Shown here piece by piece: positions 17,225 to 26,470 of a DNA stretch of 64,000 bases (positions are counted from its first letter, which is position 1; every line of letters starts with the position of its first letter). The stretch covers positions 1-64,000 of the forward strand of contig JAPPBX010000038.1 of the NCBI GenBank assembly GCA_026702755.1, written 5' to 3'. Source of the DNA: Candidatus Poribacteria bacterium (GTDB lineage: Bacteria > Poribacteria > WGA-4E > WGA-3G). The position numbers were made by a program, and so were the translations under genes. The notes under the pieces are model-generated. The model worked only from the letters and a program-made list of their open reading frames with translations. It was not told where the DNA came from and searched no databases.

Positions 17225-17537
17225 GGTGGTATGCTCCTTTGAATTTCACTTTTGTAGGTTTCATGCAGGCATTCTATACGATTTGTAAACCTATGAAGTG
17301 TATTTATGCAAATTGTATGCCATTCGCAAATTGGCGTGAAATCGGCAAATTCTAACCTGTTTTGGACATAATTTATACTGTAGTGTTCATTTATTGGACG
17401 ATTTTGCGTTTCGTTGATGTGGCTTGTGGTGTGTTTGTATAGCATGTTCGTGTTCTGTATCCGAAATTAAACCTTGCATTTTGTTGCGGGTTGTGATAAG
17501 TTACGTTCGTAACTTTACCTAAGAGGAGAATGTGGCA
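17225..17537. other. Divergent intergenic region with operator-like palindrome
   Basis: This AT-rich spacer separates the TonB receptor and the secreted protein. Three GCAAATT copies (17308, 17326, 17345) are spaced 18 and 19 nt apart. A perfect 8-bp palindrome AAGTTACG-TT-CGTAACTT (17498-17515) overlaps the likely -10 region of a promoter candidate for the rightward gene (TTGCAT 17474, 17-nt spacer, TAAGTT 17497 with extended TGA). This suggests regulated divergent transcription. No gene was found. Confidence 0.4.
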
Positions 17538-18746
17538 GTGGCACGTTTCAGGTTGACTTTTGTTTTCATTGTATGTGTATTACTGGTCAACGGAGCCGCC
17601 GTTGCACAAGAACAGGACATTGCAAAAGGTGGTACGATCCAAGGATACATCGTGGATACAACCCCCGCGCAGCTTCCTATTGTTGGTGTGCGTGTTCAGA
17701 TTGACAACGGAAAAGGGCATATTTTTAAAACAACGTCTGCCGAAACAGGTAAGTTCGTATACAGAGATATACCCGCAGGTGATTATCTGATTAATATCCG
17801 CAAATTTGGATACCAAAGTCGAATTGGGAAACCCGTATCGGTCACAAGCGGTGGCGTTCATCATGTTCCCCTTACAATGAACAAACAGAAAAATATATTC
17901 ACCAGCTTCCAGAGTTTGTTTAGAACTGAAGAGCGGCAAGAAGGCACACTTCAATTGCGGATTACAACGCCATCTCCGCAATCTGCTCCGATTGAAAATG
18001 CTGAAGTTAAAATTTGGCAACTGCGTAGTGGTAAAGGCAGCTCCTCAAATAAAGTCGTCGAAATCACTGGAACATCTGACGCGGATGGACAGTATCGGCG
18101 CGACAATTTACTATCGGGGGTCTACGTCGTTGCCGTTCGTAAGGACGGTTATCATACTATGATTTCAATGACTGTTCGAGGAAATCAGATTACGACTGCC
18201 GCTGTAAAATTTCCCATTTCTAATGGAACTGCGGACACCTACATTTTACCCTCACAGGAAACAGACACAAAATGGATTATTCGTGGTAAAATTTTTGATA
18301 ATAACTTTCAACAAACCCCGGTAAGTGGTGTTAAAGTCCGGATTAGCGGTAGAAACTTGAAACCCCGTAAAACTGCTTATTCCAATGCAGGTGGTGAGTA
18401 TGAGTTTGCTGTACTTCCAGGACACTACAGCATTTCCCTTTATAAATATAAAGATGGGTATGAGGATGCAACTGCCCTTTCCACGGTACCTGTTAAGAGT
18501 GGGCAAAGCAGCGTCACTGTAATTGAAGAAGGTATGTTCGTTGTTTACGAGGCGGTTGCGAAGGGGAATGTGCTTGCGCTTAAACACGGCATATCGAAAA
18601 GAAGTTTTTCCGAGAGACATAGGGAACGGATTCGGGACGCGCTTCTCTCCGTAATCTTCAGCTTCATCTGCGGTATATTGGGCATTTTCGTTTCAAGGTT
18701 CTTAAATAAGCCTCAACGAATTCGTTTCAAGGTTCTTAGTTCTTAA
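17538..18746 (+). CDS. Secreted/membrane protein with carboxypeptidase-regulatory-like domains
   Basis: The roughly 402-residue protein has a signal peptide (LTFVFIVCVLLVNGAAVAQ). It then has two or three beta-sandwich repeats of the carboxypeptidase-D regulatory type (GYIVDTTPAQLPIVGVRVQI, RDIPAGDYLINIRKFGYQS; later GKIFDNNFQQTPVSGVKVRI, AVLPGHYSISLYKYKDGYE). A C-terminal membrane helix (LLSVIFSFICGILGIFVSRF) and basic tail follow. Such domains usually bind or anchor on the cell surface. GTG 17538 fits AAGAGGAG (17521-17528) better than GTG 17532. A 34-bp tandem duplication spans the stop and has changed the last residues. Confidence 0.75.
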   Translation: MARFRLTFVFIVCVLLVNGAAVAQEQDIAKGGTIQGYIVDTTPAQLPIVGVRVQIDNGKGHIFKTTSAETGKFVYRDIPAGDYLINIRKFGYQSRIGKPVSVTSGGVHHVPLTMNKQKNIFTSFQSLFRTEERQEGTLQLRITTPSPQSAPIENAEVKIWQLRSGKGSSSNKVVEITGTSDADGQYRRDNLLSGVYVVAVRKDGYHTMISMTVRGNQITTAAVKFPISNGTADTYILPSQETDTKWIIRGKIFDNNFQQTPVSGVKVRISGRNLKPRKTAYSNAGGEYEFAVLPGHYSISLYKYKDGYEDATALSTVPVKSGQSSVTVIEEGMFVVYEAVAKGNVLALKHGISKRSFSERHRERIRDALLSVIFSFICGILGIFVSRFLNKPQRIRFKVLSS

Positions 18747-18761
18747 ATAAGCGTCAACGAA
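18687..18761 (+). repeat. Imperfect tandem duplication across a gene end
   Basis: The 34-bp unit beginning TTCGTTTCAAGGTTCTTA (18687-18720) is repeated at 18721-18761 with a 7-nt insertion (AGTTCTT). The copies are read in different frames, and the stop of the upstream gene lies in the second copy. Confidence 0.75.
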
Positions 18762-18780
18762 AACACAGTCAGGAGTAAAT

Positions 18781-19782
18781 ATGTCGAAACAGAAATTAAA
18801 CTTTGCATTCATCGGGTGTGGTGGCAATGCACGTGGGCATGGACGCAGCGTCTCAAGCGTCGAAGACGTGGAGATTGTTGCCCTCGCGGATCCGAGTGAA
18901 GGTTCCCTTGATGCATTCAAAGAGACTGTCGGTTTAGATGATTCACTGCCGACCTACGCCGACCATGTTGAGATGTTAGCCGCTGCCAAACCCGATGCTG
19001 TCGTTATTAGTTCACCGCATGGACTCCATTTCCAGCATATTATGGACGCGCTTGATGCAGGGTGCCACGTGCATACTGAAAAACCGATGGTTTGCACAGT
19101 GGATCATGCGAAACAGGTAATTGCGAAGGTGGAAGAGACCGGTTTACACCTGATGATTGGATACCAGCGGCATCTGAGTCCTACCTATCAATACTGTCGC
19201 AACGTCGTCCAGAGCGGTGAGTTGGGACGTGTTAACTTCGTTTCCGCACATCAATCGCAGAATTGGTATCGGAATCAGCAGGGAAAATGGCGACAAGATC
19301 CGTTCCTCGGCGGTGGTGGGCAGCTAAACGATTCAGGAAGCCATCTTATTGACATTCTTCTCTGGGTGTTGGAAGCGAGTCCCGAAAACGTCTTCGCGAT
19401 GATAGACAACTTGGATATTGAAGTGGATGTCCTCACGGCGATGACAATCAAGTTTGATACCGGTGCCTTGTGCAATATCAGCATTGTTGGACACGCCTAC
19501 GGTGGCGTGCAGGAGGCTTTTTCCGTCTGGTTAGAGGAAGGCGCGCTCCATCTCCGTGAAGGGACACTCTATCGCCAAGAACGCGAAGGAGGGTCGGAAC
19601 CTGTTGATACATCTGAAATGCCAGCGCAAGGCAACAAAGATGTTGCTTTTATCGAACTCATCCGCGGTGAGCGGACGGAGAACCCGATCGGCGTCGAGAA
19701 CGGATTGCGCGTCATCCAATTGACCGAAGCTGCATGGCAGTCCGCCGACCTCGGTAGACCGGTCAAAGTCGATCTAAGTTAG
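18781..19782 (+). CDS. Gfo/Idh/MocA family oxidoreductase
   Basis: This 333-residue NAD(P)-dependent sugar or cyclitol dehydrogenase has a Rossmann opening (NFAFIGCGGNARGHGRSV), the EKPMV catalytic-lysine motif after GCHVHT, and a substrate-domain GGGGQLNDSGSHLID segment with the conserved Asp and His. It is cytoplasmic, without a signal peptide. The substrate is not evident. The start at 18781 follows AGGAGTAAAT at good spacing. It stands alone after the duplicated repeat and before a palindromic intergenic element, so it is probably monocistronic. Confidence 0.88.
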   Translation: MSKQKLNFAFIGCGGNARGHGRSVSSVEDVEIVALADPSEGSLDAFKETVGLDDSLPTYADHVEMLAAAKPDAVVISSPHGLHFQHIMDALDAGCHVHTEKPMVCTVDHAKQVIAKVEETGLHLMIGYQRHLSPTYQYCRNVVQSGELGRVNFVSAHQSQNWYRNQQGKWRQDPFLGGGGQLNDSGSHLIDILLWVLEASPENVFAMIDNLDIEVDVLTAMTIKFDTGALCNISIVGHAYGGVQEAFSVWLEEGALHLREGTLYRQEREGGSEPVDTSEMPAQGNKDVAFIELIRGERTENPIGVENGLRVIQLTEAAWQSADLGRPVKVDLS

Positions 19783-19832
19783 TGGAACAGGATTTACGCA
19801 CAAAACAGATATTGAAGTGAAGGCGTTAGAAT

Positions 19833-19873
19833 GGAAGGGTGGAAGGATGGAAACCCCATCCTTTCCTTCTTCC
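19833..19873. repeat. Stem-loop element with GGAAGG-type repeats
   Basis: GGAAGGGTGGAAGGATGG (19833-19850) pairs with 19856-19873 at 14 of 18 positions. The same purine-rich unit (GGAAGATTGGAAG) appears at 26412-26431 and a shorter GAGGAAGGATGGAAG near 51480. It is intergenic and lies upstream of the real start of the ABC ATPase gene. Confidence 0.5.
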
Positions 19874-19927
19874 AATCTTCCAGCCTTTTCTGCTAAGGAT
19901 GCGAGATATAATCATGGGAGCGTGGAA

Positions 19928-20692
19928 GTGTTGGATGTCCAGAACCTATGTAAATCTTTTGACAAGAAGCCGTTTCTCACGGAACTCACATTTCAGGTAG
20001 GCGATGGCGAGTGCCTCATTCTACTCGGTAGAAACGGCGCAGGCAAAACACTCCTGCTCAATATCTTGGCAACTTTAGTCGAACCGACATCAGGTAGCGT
20101 TTCTATTGACGGTGTTGATGCGTTTGCAAACACAAAACAGGTGCGTCCCTCTATTGGATATATCCCTGTCGCTTTTGAGGGGTATCCTGAGTTGTCCGTC
20201 GCCGCATATCTCAATTTTTTTGCTGCTGCGTATAAATTAGAGAAGCGAAGTCGTGCGGACGCAATTGAGGCAGTACTTGAGCTAATGGACATCCAACACC
20301 TACGTGAGGTCAAAATTGGGATTTTGTCAACGGGTGAACGGCAACGGCTCTTGCTCGCCAAAACCTTTTTACATGAACCGCAATTGTGGCTACTCGATGA
20401 ACCCTGCGCACCGCTTGATCCAAGCGGACAGATCGAGATGGCGGAGCTGCTTGTGGAACTCCAAGCGATGCAGAAAACCGTCGTGATAGCCACCAACCGC
20501 CTTGACGATGTCTCTAAGTTATACAATACTGATTCGCGTCGCGAAAATTTTGTCGGGATTCTGTACAACGGACGCTTTGCTGTTTTCGACAGGTTTAGTG
20601 AATTGAAGCGAGGGGGTGCGGAAGCCGATAGTACAGAAGGTCCCTCGCCAAATTGGTTTAATGAACTCTTTCTGGAGGTTACAAAAACATAA
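19928..20692 (+). CDS. ABC transporter ATP-binding protein (CcmA/ABC-2 type)
   Basis: The roughly 254-residue ATPase has Walker A LGRNGAGKT, a Q-loop region GYIPVAFEG, an atypical signature LSTGERQRL in place of LSGGQ, and Walker B LWLLDEP followed by the D-loop region. These resemble the CcmA/ABC-2 exporter branch. No permease gene is adjacent; the partner must be encoded elsewhere. I placed the start at GTG 19928 (MLDVQNLCKSF) with GGGAG seven bases upstream. The longer frame back to 19817 runs through a repeat element and is unlikely to be coding. The stop overlaps the next ATG (TAATG), so PhyH is translationally coupled. Confidence 0.82.
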   Translation: MLDVQNLCKSFDKKPFLTELTFQVGDGECLILLGRNGAGKTLLLNILATLVEPTSGSVSIDGVDAFANTKQVRPSIGYIPVAFEGYPELSVAAYLNFFAAAYKLEKRSRADAIEAVLELMDIQHLREVKIGILSTGERQRLLLAKTFLHEPQLWLLDEPCAPLDPSGQIEMAELLVELQAMQKTVVIATNRLDDVSKLYNTDSRRENFVGILYNGRFAVFDRFSELKRGGAEADSTEGPSPNWFNELFLEVTKT

Positions 20693-21465
20693 TGTCGGAT
20701 ATCGGAAAATTCTTTCACGAAAACGGATACTATTTCGCCAAAGGGGTCTATTCTGCTGAAGAGATTCAGGCGATGGAAAGCGACTTTGATCGGGTAGTGG
20801 ATCGGCTCCTCAAAAGCGATGAAAACGTCAACGCGCGTTGGGGTGGTAGATTGATGGATGCCCTTGATGGTGGTGAATCCGTCATTATCCACACCCACAA
20901 TATTCAGAGTTTTTCCGGGGTCTGGTTACAAGCGTTTATGCAGGAAAAGTTTCTTGATGTCACCGAAGCCATTCTCGGACCGGATATTATGCTGCACCAT
21001 TCCAAACTCTTCTGCAAACCGCCAGAGACAGGTTCCCCGTTCCCGATGCACCAAGATTGGCAATACTTCCCTTCTGCCAAAGACACGATGATAGCCGCTA
21101 TCATCTACGTCTCGGAAGCTACCGATGAGATGGGATGTGTCCGCGTCTATCCGGGTTCCCATAAGGAGCTTGGACGCATGGATGGTATGATGGGTAGTGG
21201 AAAAAACGCTGAAGTTACTGACCGATACCCGATTGAGAACGCGACCGTTTTGGAAGCGGAACCCGGAGATGTACTTTTCTTCAGTTACTTCACACTGCAC
21301 GGTTCAATGCCAAACCATTCAAATAAGACGCGGAAAAGCGTTCTCGTTCAGATGCTCGCCGGTGACGATGAGATTGAAGATGAAAACCGACACACCAATG
21401 TCAAATTGGTGCTCCGTGGCTGGAACCATCTCGCAACCCGTTCTTCTGTCGGAAGGATTATATAA
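20692..21465 (+). CDS. Phytanoyl-CoA dioxygenase (PhyH) family protein
   Basis: The 257-residue protein is an Fe(II)/2-oxoglutarate oxygenase of the PhyH family. It has the HxD iron motif in MHQDWQYFPS, the distal His in LHGSMPNHSNKTRKS with the 2-oxoglutarate-binding Arg, and the VRVYPGSHKELG strand typical of the family. Such enzymes hydroxylate diverse small molecules and many homologues in marine bacteria have unknown substrates. Its start codon overlaps the stop of the ABC ATPase gene, so the two are coexpressed, though a functional link is not obvious. This is one of three PhyH genes in the window. Confidence 0.9.
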   Translation: MSDIGKFFHENGYYFAKGVYSAEEIQAMESDFDRVVDRLLKSDENVNARWGGRLMDALDGGESVIIHTHNIQSFSGVWLQAFMQEKFLDVTEAILGPDIMLHHSKLFCKPPETGSPFPMHQDWQYFPSAKDTMIAAIIYVSEATDEMGCVRVYPGSHKELGRMDGMMGSGKNAEVTDRYPIENATVLEAEPGDVLFFSYFTLHGSMPNHSNKTRKSVLVQMLAGDDEIEDENRHTNVKLVLRGWNHLATRSSVGRII

Positions 21466-21720
21466 ATCAAGGGGCCTTTTGCCTACTTGGTTATTGGGTT
21501 AGTCTAACTGTTTTTAGGGCTTTAACCATTGACGCGTCTTCCACATTTTTTGCGGAAACCTGGGTTGATAGTTAAGCAAAATCACGGGATTGCGTAAGTC
21601 CTATTAGAAAAACGAAACATAGCCCGTAATGAAATGGAGGGCGGATATACGGACTCTCGCTGCGAGGCAAACTTCAAATTCCAAACCCGCTCTGACCGAA
21701 CCGCAAGGAAAATTAAAAAG
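21466..21720. other. Intergenic region with one arm of a repeated element
   Basis: No gene is visible in this 255-nt gap. It contains TTGCGTAAGTCCT near 21590-21603, the same arm that bounds a palindromic element at 44.66-44.75 kb and occurs as a variant at 51.6 kb. The matching opposite arm was not found here, so this is probably a decayed copy. AAGGAAAATT near 21708 serves the next gene. Confidence 0.45.
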
Positions 21721-22716
21721 ATGATTAGAGTCGCAAAGATTAGTATGGCGCATGTCCACGCCGGTGGTTATGCCCGAAGAATTCACGAAAACCCTGAAAC
21801 TGAACTCGTCGCTGTCTGGGACGAAGAGGAATACGGTGGCAGAGGTGCCGCGGAACAATACGAAATTCCATTCTACACCGACCTTGACGAAGTCCTTAGC
21901 CGGGACGACGTGGACGCAGTCGCTGTTGATGCTATCACATCCGACCATCCACGCGTAATGATTGCCGCCGCTGAAGCGGGGAAACATATCTTCACCGAAA
22001 AGGCACTCGCGATTACCGTCGCGGAATGCGATCCGATTATTGAAGCCGTTGAGAAAGCGGGGGTGAAGTTCATGATTTCGCTGCCTTCTCGTGCGAACCC
22101 TGAAATCCTGTTTGCGAAAAAGGCAATTGACGACGGACTTCTCGGCGACATCACATTCGGTAGGGGACGGATAGCACACTCTGCTGCACTGGATAGTTGG
22201 TTCAGCGGCACAAGTGCTTGGTTTGCGGATCCAGTACGCGCAGGTGGTGGGGCACTCTTTGATTTAGGGTGTCACCGTGTCGATGTTATCCGGTGGTTGA
22301 TGGGTGAGCCGAAAAGTGCTATCGCTAAGATTAACAACTTTACTGGTAATTTCCCGATTGACGATAATAGCGTTTCTGTCGTTGAGTTCGCGAACAAGGC
22401 ACTCGGTGTGATTGATGTTGCGTGGACGCACCGTTCCGGTCCAAATATGCTTGAGATTTACGGCACAGAAGGTTCATTTGCTGCGGGACACGGCGAAATG
22501 CATTTTGAAACCCGTAAACTCTCCGACGAAGAAAAAGCAGAGTACATTGCCAACGCGCCGGCTGCACCCCCTGAACCGATGCAGCAGTGGATTAACGCTA
22601 TCCTTCGCGATGAACCGATGACAATTACGATCCAAGATGGACGTAACCTCACGGAATTGATGCAAGCATTCTATATGTCCTCTGAACAGGGGCAGTCAAT
22701 AGAATTCCCGCTCTAA
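21721..22716 (+). CDS. Gfo/Idh/MocA family oxidoreductase
   Basis: The roughly 331-residue protein begins MIRVAKISMAHVHAGGYARR, a Rossmann fold with His in place of the usual glycine-rich turn residues. It has the EKALAIT catalytic-lysine motif and the GGGALFDLGCHRVDVIRWLMG segment of the family. It probably oxidises a sugar or cyclitol with NAD(P)+. I placed the start at ATG 21721; upstream in-frame residues to 21634 lie in a repeat-containing spacer and do not resemble the family. A heptamer repeat element separates it from the PHP hydrolase gene. Confidence 0.88.
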   Translation: MIRVAKISMAHVHAGGYARRIHENPETELVAVWDEEEYGGRGAAEQYEIPFYTDLDEVLSRDDVDAVAVDAITSDHPRVMIAAAEAGKHIFTEKALAITVAECDPIIEAVEKAGVKFMISLPSRANPEILFAKKAIDDGLLGDITFGRGRIAHSAALDSWFSGTSAWFADPVRAGGGALFDLGCHRVDVIRWLMGEPKSAIAKINNFTGNFPIDDNSVSVVEFANKALGVIDVAWTHRSGPNMLEIYGTEGSFAAGHGEMHFETRKLSDEEKAEYIANAPAAPPEPMQQWINAILRDEPMTITIQDGRNLTELMQAFYMSSEQGQSIEFPL

Positions 22717-22832
22717 GTAGTTATCAGTTATCGGTTATCAGTTTTCAGTAACTTAGCACGGAAAATTTCCTACTGACACGTCAGAAACCGGTCTTGGTAA
22801 AGTGACTGACAACTAACAACTGACAACCATCT
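22717..22832. repeat. Heptamer-repeat intergenic element (copy 3)
   Basis: AGTTATC AGTTATC GGTTATC AGTTTTC AGT on the left is mirrored by a right end with GTGACTGACAACTAAC and AACTGACAACC. Units are seven bases long. The right end stops about 10 nt before the start at 22843. Confidence 0.65.
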
Positions 22833-22842
22833 GAGGTTTATA

Positions 22843-25338
22843 ATGAAAGACTATCAACCTATTTCACTTTCCGCTTTGTGTAATGTTGGGACAGAAGTTA
22901 TCGGTGAGAACGCAACACCGTGCGTCGGTTCGCAGGCGTTCCACGGGTTACCTTTTGAAATCGCTGAGGGTGATGCCTGTTTCTTAGGCTTCGGAGAAGG
23001 TGTTAACTCCGATTCTATTCAAGTTCCCGTAGGTGCAAGCCCGAAGCGGGTTATCTTTGTGCATCGGCTGCTTGAGTCACGCATTCCTGAAGGCGAACCG
23101 ATTGGCAGACTCATTGCCAATTATGTTTTCCATTATACCGATGGTGAAACGGAAAGCGTGCCAATCCGCGAGCGCTTTGAGATCGGCAGTGTGCCACAAG
23201 GATGGGGACAACAGACGTTCCTTGCAATACCTGACCGGCAGGAAAGTTTGGCATCGCGGCACGAGGGACCTTGGGGGTCCGCGGGGAACCGACAAACAGA
23301 GGTGAGCCAAGGGACACCGCGCGACTACTATTTGTGGACCTGGAAAAATCCGAGGGACGGCGTTGAGGTCGCCTCAATTGAAATCCAACCACAGGAACGG
23401 CGTTTTATTGTTGCAGCAATCACGCTCGGTTACCTCGACGAGGACCCGATACCGCGTCGTCCCCGCCGCGAAGTCAAAATCACACTGCCGCAATCTGAGG
23501 ATGCCGACAAACCCTTTGATATGGAAGTTAATGTTGACCGTGGCGTTGCGACCTACCCGTATCCATTGCCAGAGAACACGCCCGATGCCTTTATCAATGA
23601 CGATTTCAAAGGCTGGGGCGAATCCCAAAACAACAAAAGCAGTCCTGCTTACGTTGAAGTATCTGCAACCTCCTCCGCAAGTGTTGAAGTCAAAAATCAA
23701 GGTGAAACGCTTGGCACTGTCAATTGGGGGGAGGTCCAAGAGAAAGGGACTGTTCAACCCAACGAGCGCGTCAAGGTAGAGGTCATCGACTCTGGTAGGA
23801 ACTGGGTGTATACCACCGTAATTGATGACGATACAAACAAACCGGTGCCGTGTCGTATTCATTTCCGTTCTCCACACGGCGTGCCGTATGCGCCACATGG
23901 ACACCATGCGCACGTCAATTCAAACATGGGGACGTGGCACGTAGATGTCGGTGGCGATGTGCGGCTCGGGCAGATTAGTTACGCCTATATTGATGGCACC
24001 TGTCAGGGGTGGCTGCCTCGTGGAGACGTTATTGTTGATGTCGCGCGCGGTTTTGAATATACACCTTTGCGAACTACTGTCAACATAAAACCGGGGCAGC
24101 GCGAGTTGACGTTGCGGTTAAAGCGATGGTGCGATATGAACGCTGAACGCTATTTCAGTGGTGATACGCACGTTCATTTCCTCTCAACACAGGGCGCGCA
24201 TACCGAAGCCCAAGGCGAAGATCTCGGCGTTGTGAATCTTCTGCTTTCGCAGTGGGGGCATCTCTTTACGAATACAGAGGAGTTTATCGGAAGACCGACG
24301 ACCTCTGCCGATGGGCGAAGCATCGTCTACGCAACGCAGGAGAACCGCCAGCACCTTCTTGGGCATCTCACGCTCCTCGGTCTAAAGGAGCAGGTCGCGC
24401 CGTGGTGTTCGGATGGTCCGGGGGAAGCAGAACTCGGTGGAAATATGGAGGTCACGCTCTCACATTGGGCGGATGCGTGTCATGCCCAGGGTGGCACTGT
24501 TGTCTTACCGCACATCCCGAACCCGAATTGTGAACCGGCGACACTCATCGCCACTGGACGTGTAGATGCTGTCGAGTATCTCACCAATGCTATGTATGGT
24601 CATCTTGAGTACTATCGTTACCTCAACTGTGGGTATAAACTACCGCTCGTCGGTGGAACGGATAAGATGAGCAGCGATGTACCGGTAGGTGTTTATCGTA
24701 CTTATGTCCATATCCCCGACAATGAGGAATTCAATTACGATAACTGGTGCAAATACATGAGTGCTGGCAACACCTTCCTCAGCGGCGGTCCGATGATTCG
24801 ACTCTCCGTTGATGGACACCCGATCGGTAGCACGGTTAACCTACCCGGTAACGGTGGCACTGTTGAGGTTGAAGCCTCCGCAGATTCCATCTTCCCTATT
24901 CATACGCTGCAGATTCTTCAGGCGGGACAGGTTGTCGCTTCGACTGAGGAGAAAGATGGCGCGGCGCATTTACATCTGAAAGCCAATCTGAAAGTGGACA
25001 AACATTCATGGATCGCGGCGCGGTGTGGTGGACCTAATTATGCACAAGCGGTTCCACATCACGACGGATGGGGACGCGGCATCATTGCGCATACCTCTCC
25101 GGTGTATATTGCTGTTGGCGGCGAGTGGTGGATGTTTGATCCAGAAACAGCAAACTATATGCTGACCTTGATTGAGGGTGGGTTGTCCTATATTCAGCAG
25201 ACAGCGCGCCATCATGAACACGGGACTGTGACACACCATCACGGTGAAGATGACCATTTGGAATTCCTTTCTCGTCCGTTCCAAGAGGCACGGGAGGCGA
25301 TTCACCGTCGGATGCATCAATTGGGGATTCCGCATTAA
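22843..25338 (+). CDS. CehA/McbA-type PHP metallohydrolase-domain protein
   Basis: This 831-residue protein has beta-rich N-terminal domains (to about residue 430) and then a PHP-like metallohydrolase core beginning FSGDTHVHF near residue 440, the HxH metal motif. Later metal ligands are suggested by VVLPHIPNPN and GGTDKMSSD. The CehA/McbA group includes carbaryl-type ester hydrolases, but most members have unknown substrates. There is no obvious signal peptide, so it is probably cytoplasmic, although the large beta domains could suggest a surface role. TGAGG precedes the start at 22843. It is followed by a dehydrogenase gene 48 nt later. Confidence 0.8.
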   Translation: MKDYQPISLSALCNVGTEVIGENATPCVGSQAFHGLPFEIAEGDACFLGFGEGVNSDSIQVPVGASPKRVIFVHRLLESRIPEGEPIGRLIANYVFHYTDGETESVPIRERFEIGSVPQGWGQQTFLAIPDRQESLASRHEGPWGSAGNRQTEVSQGTPRDYYLWTWKNPRDGVEVASIEIQPQERRFIVAAITLGYLDEDPIPRRPRREVKITLPQSEDADKPFDMEVNVDRGVATYPYPLPENTPDAFINDDFKGWGESQNNKSSPAYVEVSATSSASVEVKNQGETLGTVNWGEVQEKGTVQPNERVKVEVIDSGRNWVYTTVIDDDTNKPVPCRIHFRSPHGVPYAPHGHHAHVNSNMGTWHVDVGGDVRLGQISYAYIDGTCQGWLPRGDVIVDVARGFEYTPLRTTVNIKPGQRELTLRLKRWCDMNAERYFSGDTHVHFLSTQGAHTEAQGEDLGVVNLLLSQWGHLFTNTEEFIGRPTTSADGRSIVYATQENRQHLLGHLTLLGLKEQVAPWCSDGPGEAELGGNMEVTLSHWADACHAQGGTVVLPHIPNPNCEPATLIATGRVDAVEYLTNAMYGHLEYYRYLNCGYKLPLVGGTDKMSSDVPVGVYRTYVHIPDNEEFNYDNWCKYMSAGNTFLSGGPMIRLSVDGHPIGSTVNLPGNGGTVEVEASADSIFPIHTLQILQAGQVVASTEEKDGAAHLHLKANLKVDKHSWIAARCGGPNYAQAVPHHDGWGRGIIAHTSPVYIAVGGEWWMFDPETANYMLTLIEGGLSYIQQTARHHEHGTVTHHHGEDDHLEFLSRPFQEAREAIHRRMHQLGIPH

Positions 25339-25386
25339 AGTAGTAGGCACACTCCGTGTGCCGTTAGACACTTGAAGGAGAAAAAG

Positions 25387-26361
25387 ATGCCAAGGGAATT
25401 AGTCGCGGTTGCCCCTCGGCAACCCGTCTTAAGAGAGTACGAAGATGGTCCCGTCCCCGCGGATAGCGTCCGCGTTCAAGTCGAATTCGGCGCGCCCAAA
25501 CGTGGTACAGAACTGACAGCATACTACGGATACAACAGCGCAAATTTTCCGATGGGACTTGGAAATATGTGCGTCGGGAAAGTTATTGAAATCGGGGGAG
25601 AGGTCGAGGGGTTCGAGATTGGGGAGCGCATCACCAGTCACGGGCACCTCAAGGAGACGCACACATGGCGCGCTGCTGGTGTTCTCAAGATGCCCGACCA
25701 GATGACGTGGAAAGAGGCGGTTTGCTATGATCCATTACACTTCGCAATGTCCGCAATTCGTGATGGAAAGGTCCGCGTTGGTGAGCGGGTGGCTGTCTTT
25801 GGATTGGGTGCTATTGGGTTGATGACGGTGCAGATGGCGCGGATCGCTGGAGCTGACTTCGTCGCCGCTGTAGACCCGCTTGAAAGACGGCGGAAAGTTG
25901 CTGAAAAGACGGGGGCGGAGCTTGTCATCGACCCGACTGCCTCCAATACCGGCGAGGTGCTCAAAGAAGCGACCGGCGGGCTTGGCGTTGATGTGGCTGT
26001 GGAAACCAGTGCAGTGTACGAGGCACTTGATGATGCCCTTCGCAGCGTCACTTTTGAAGGAACAATCGTCTATGCTGGACGCGCGAAAGCGTGTACGGGT
26101 GGGCTTGACCTCGGTGCTGTCGCGCATGTCAACATTCCGAACATCATCTTTGCGCGTGCCAACAGTGATCCGAATCGCGATCATCCGCGCTGGGATTTTC
26201 GGCGTATTGTTGATACCTGCTGGAAATGGCTTGAAGAAGGGCGATTTGACTGTGAAGATGTTGTTGACCCAGTAGTGCCGTTTGAAGATTCAGTCGAGGC
26301 TTACATAGAGATGGACAATCACCCTGAACGGAGCGTCAAATTGGGGGTGTCCTTTGGGTAG
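25387..26361 (+). CDS. Zinc-binding-dehydrogenase-family (MDR) oxidoreductase
   Basis: The roughly 324-residue medium-chain dehydrogenase has a GroES-like N-terminus (VEFGAPKRGTELTAYYG, MCVGKVIEIG) and the Rossmann motif VFGLGAIGLMTVQMARIAG, followed by the GADFVAAVDPLERR nucleotide loop. It oxidises an alcohol or polyol with NAD(P)+. The usual catalytic-zinc Cys at the GroES start is replaced here, so catalytic zinc binding is doubtful. I placed the start at ATG 25387, six bases after AAGGAG. The PHP hydrolase upstream may be in the same operon. Confidence 0.85.
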   Translation: MPRELVAVAPRQPVLREYEDGPVPADSVRVQVEFGAPKRGTELTAYYGYNSANFPMGLGNMCVGKVIEIGGEVEGFEIGERITSHGHLKETHTWRAAGVLKMPDQMTWKEAVCYDPLHFAMSAIRDGKVRVGERVAVFGLGAIGLMTVQMARIAGADFVAAVDPLERRRKVAEKTGAELVIDPTASNTGEVLKEATGGLGVDVAVETSAVYEALDDALRSVTFEGTIVYAGRAKACTGGLDLGAVAHVNIPNIIFARANSDPNRDHPRWDFRRIVDTCWKWLEEGRFDCEDVVDPVVPFEDSVEAYIEMDNHPERSVKLGVSFG

Positions 26362-26470
26362 TCCTTTGTCTGTTAGTCCCTACGTAAAATCGCTCCCATT
26401 GTTGATATGATCGGAAGATTGGAAGGATGGAAGCGGGAGTGGAAAGCACCGTCATCCGCCTTTCTTTAGA

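Noticed and set aside
19817-19927. Longer start for the ABC ATPase
   Set aside because: The region is a repeat stem-loop and does not resemble the family; GTG 19928 is preceded by GGGAG at correct spacing.
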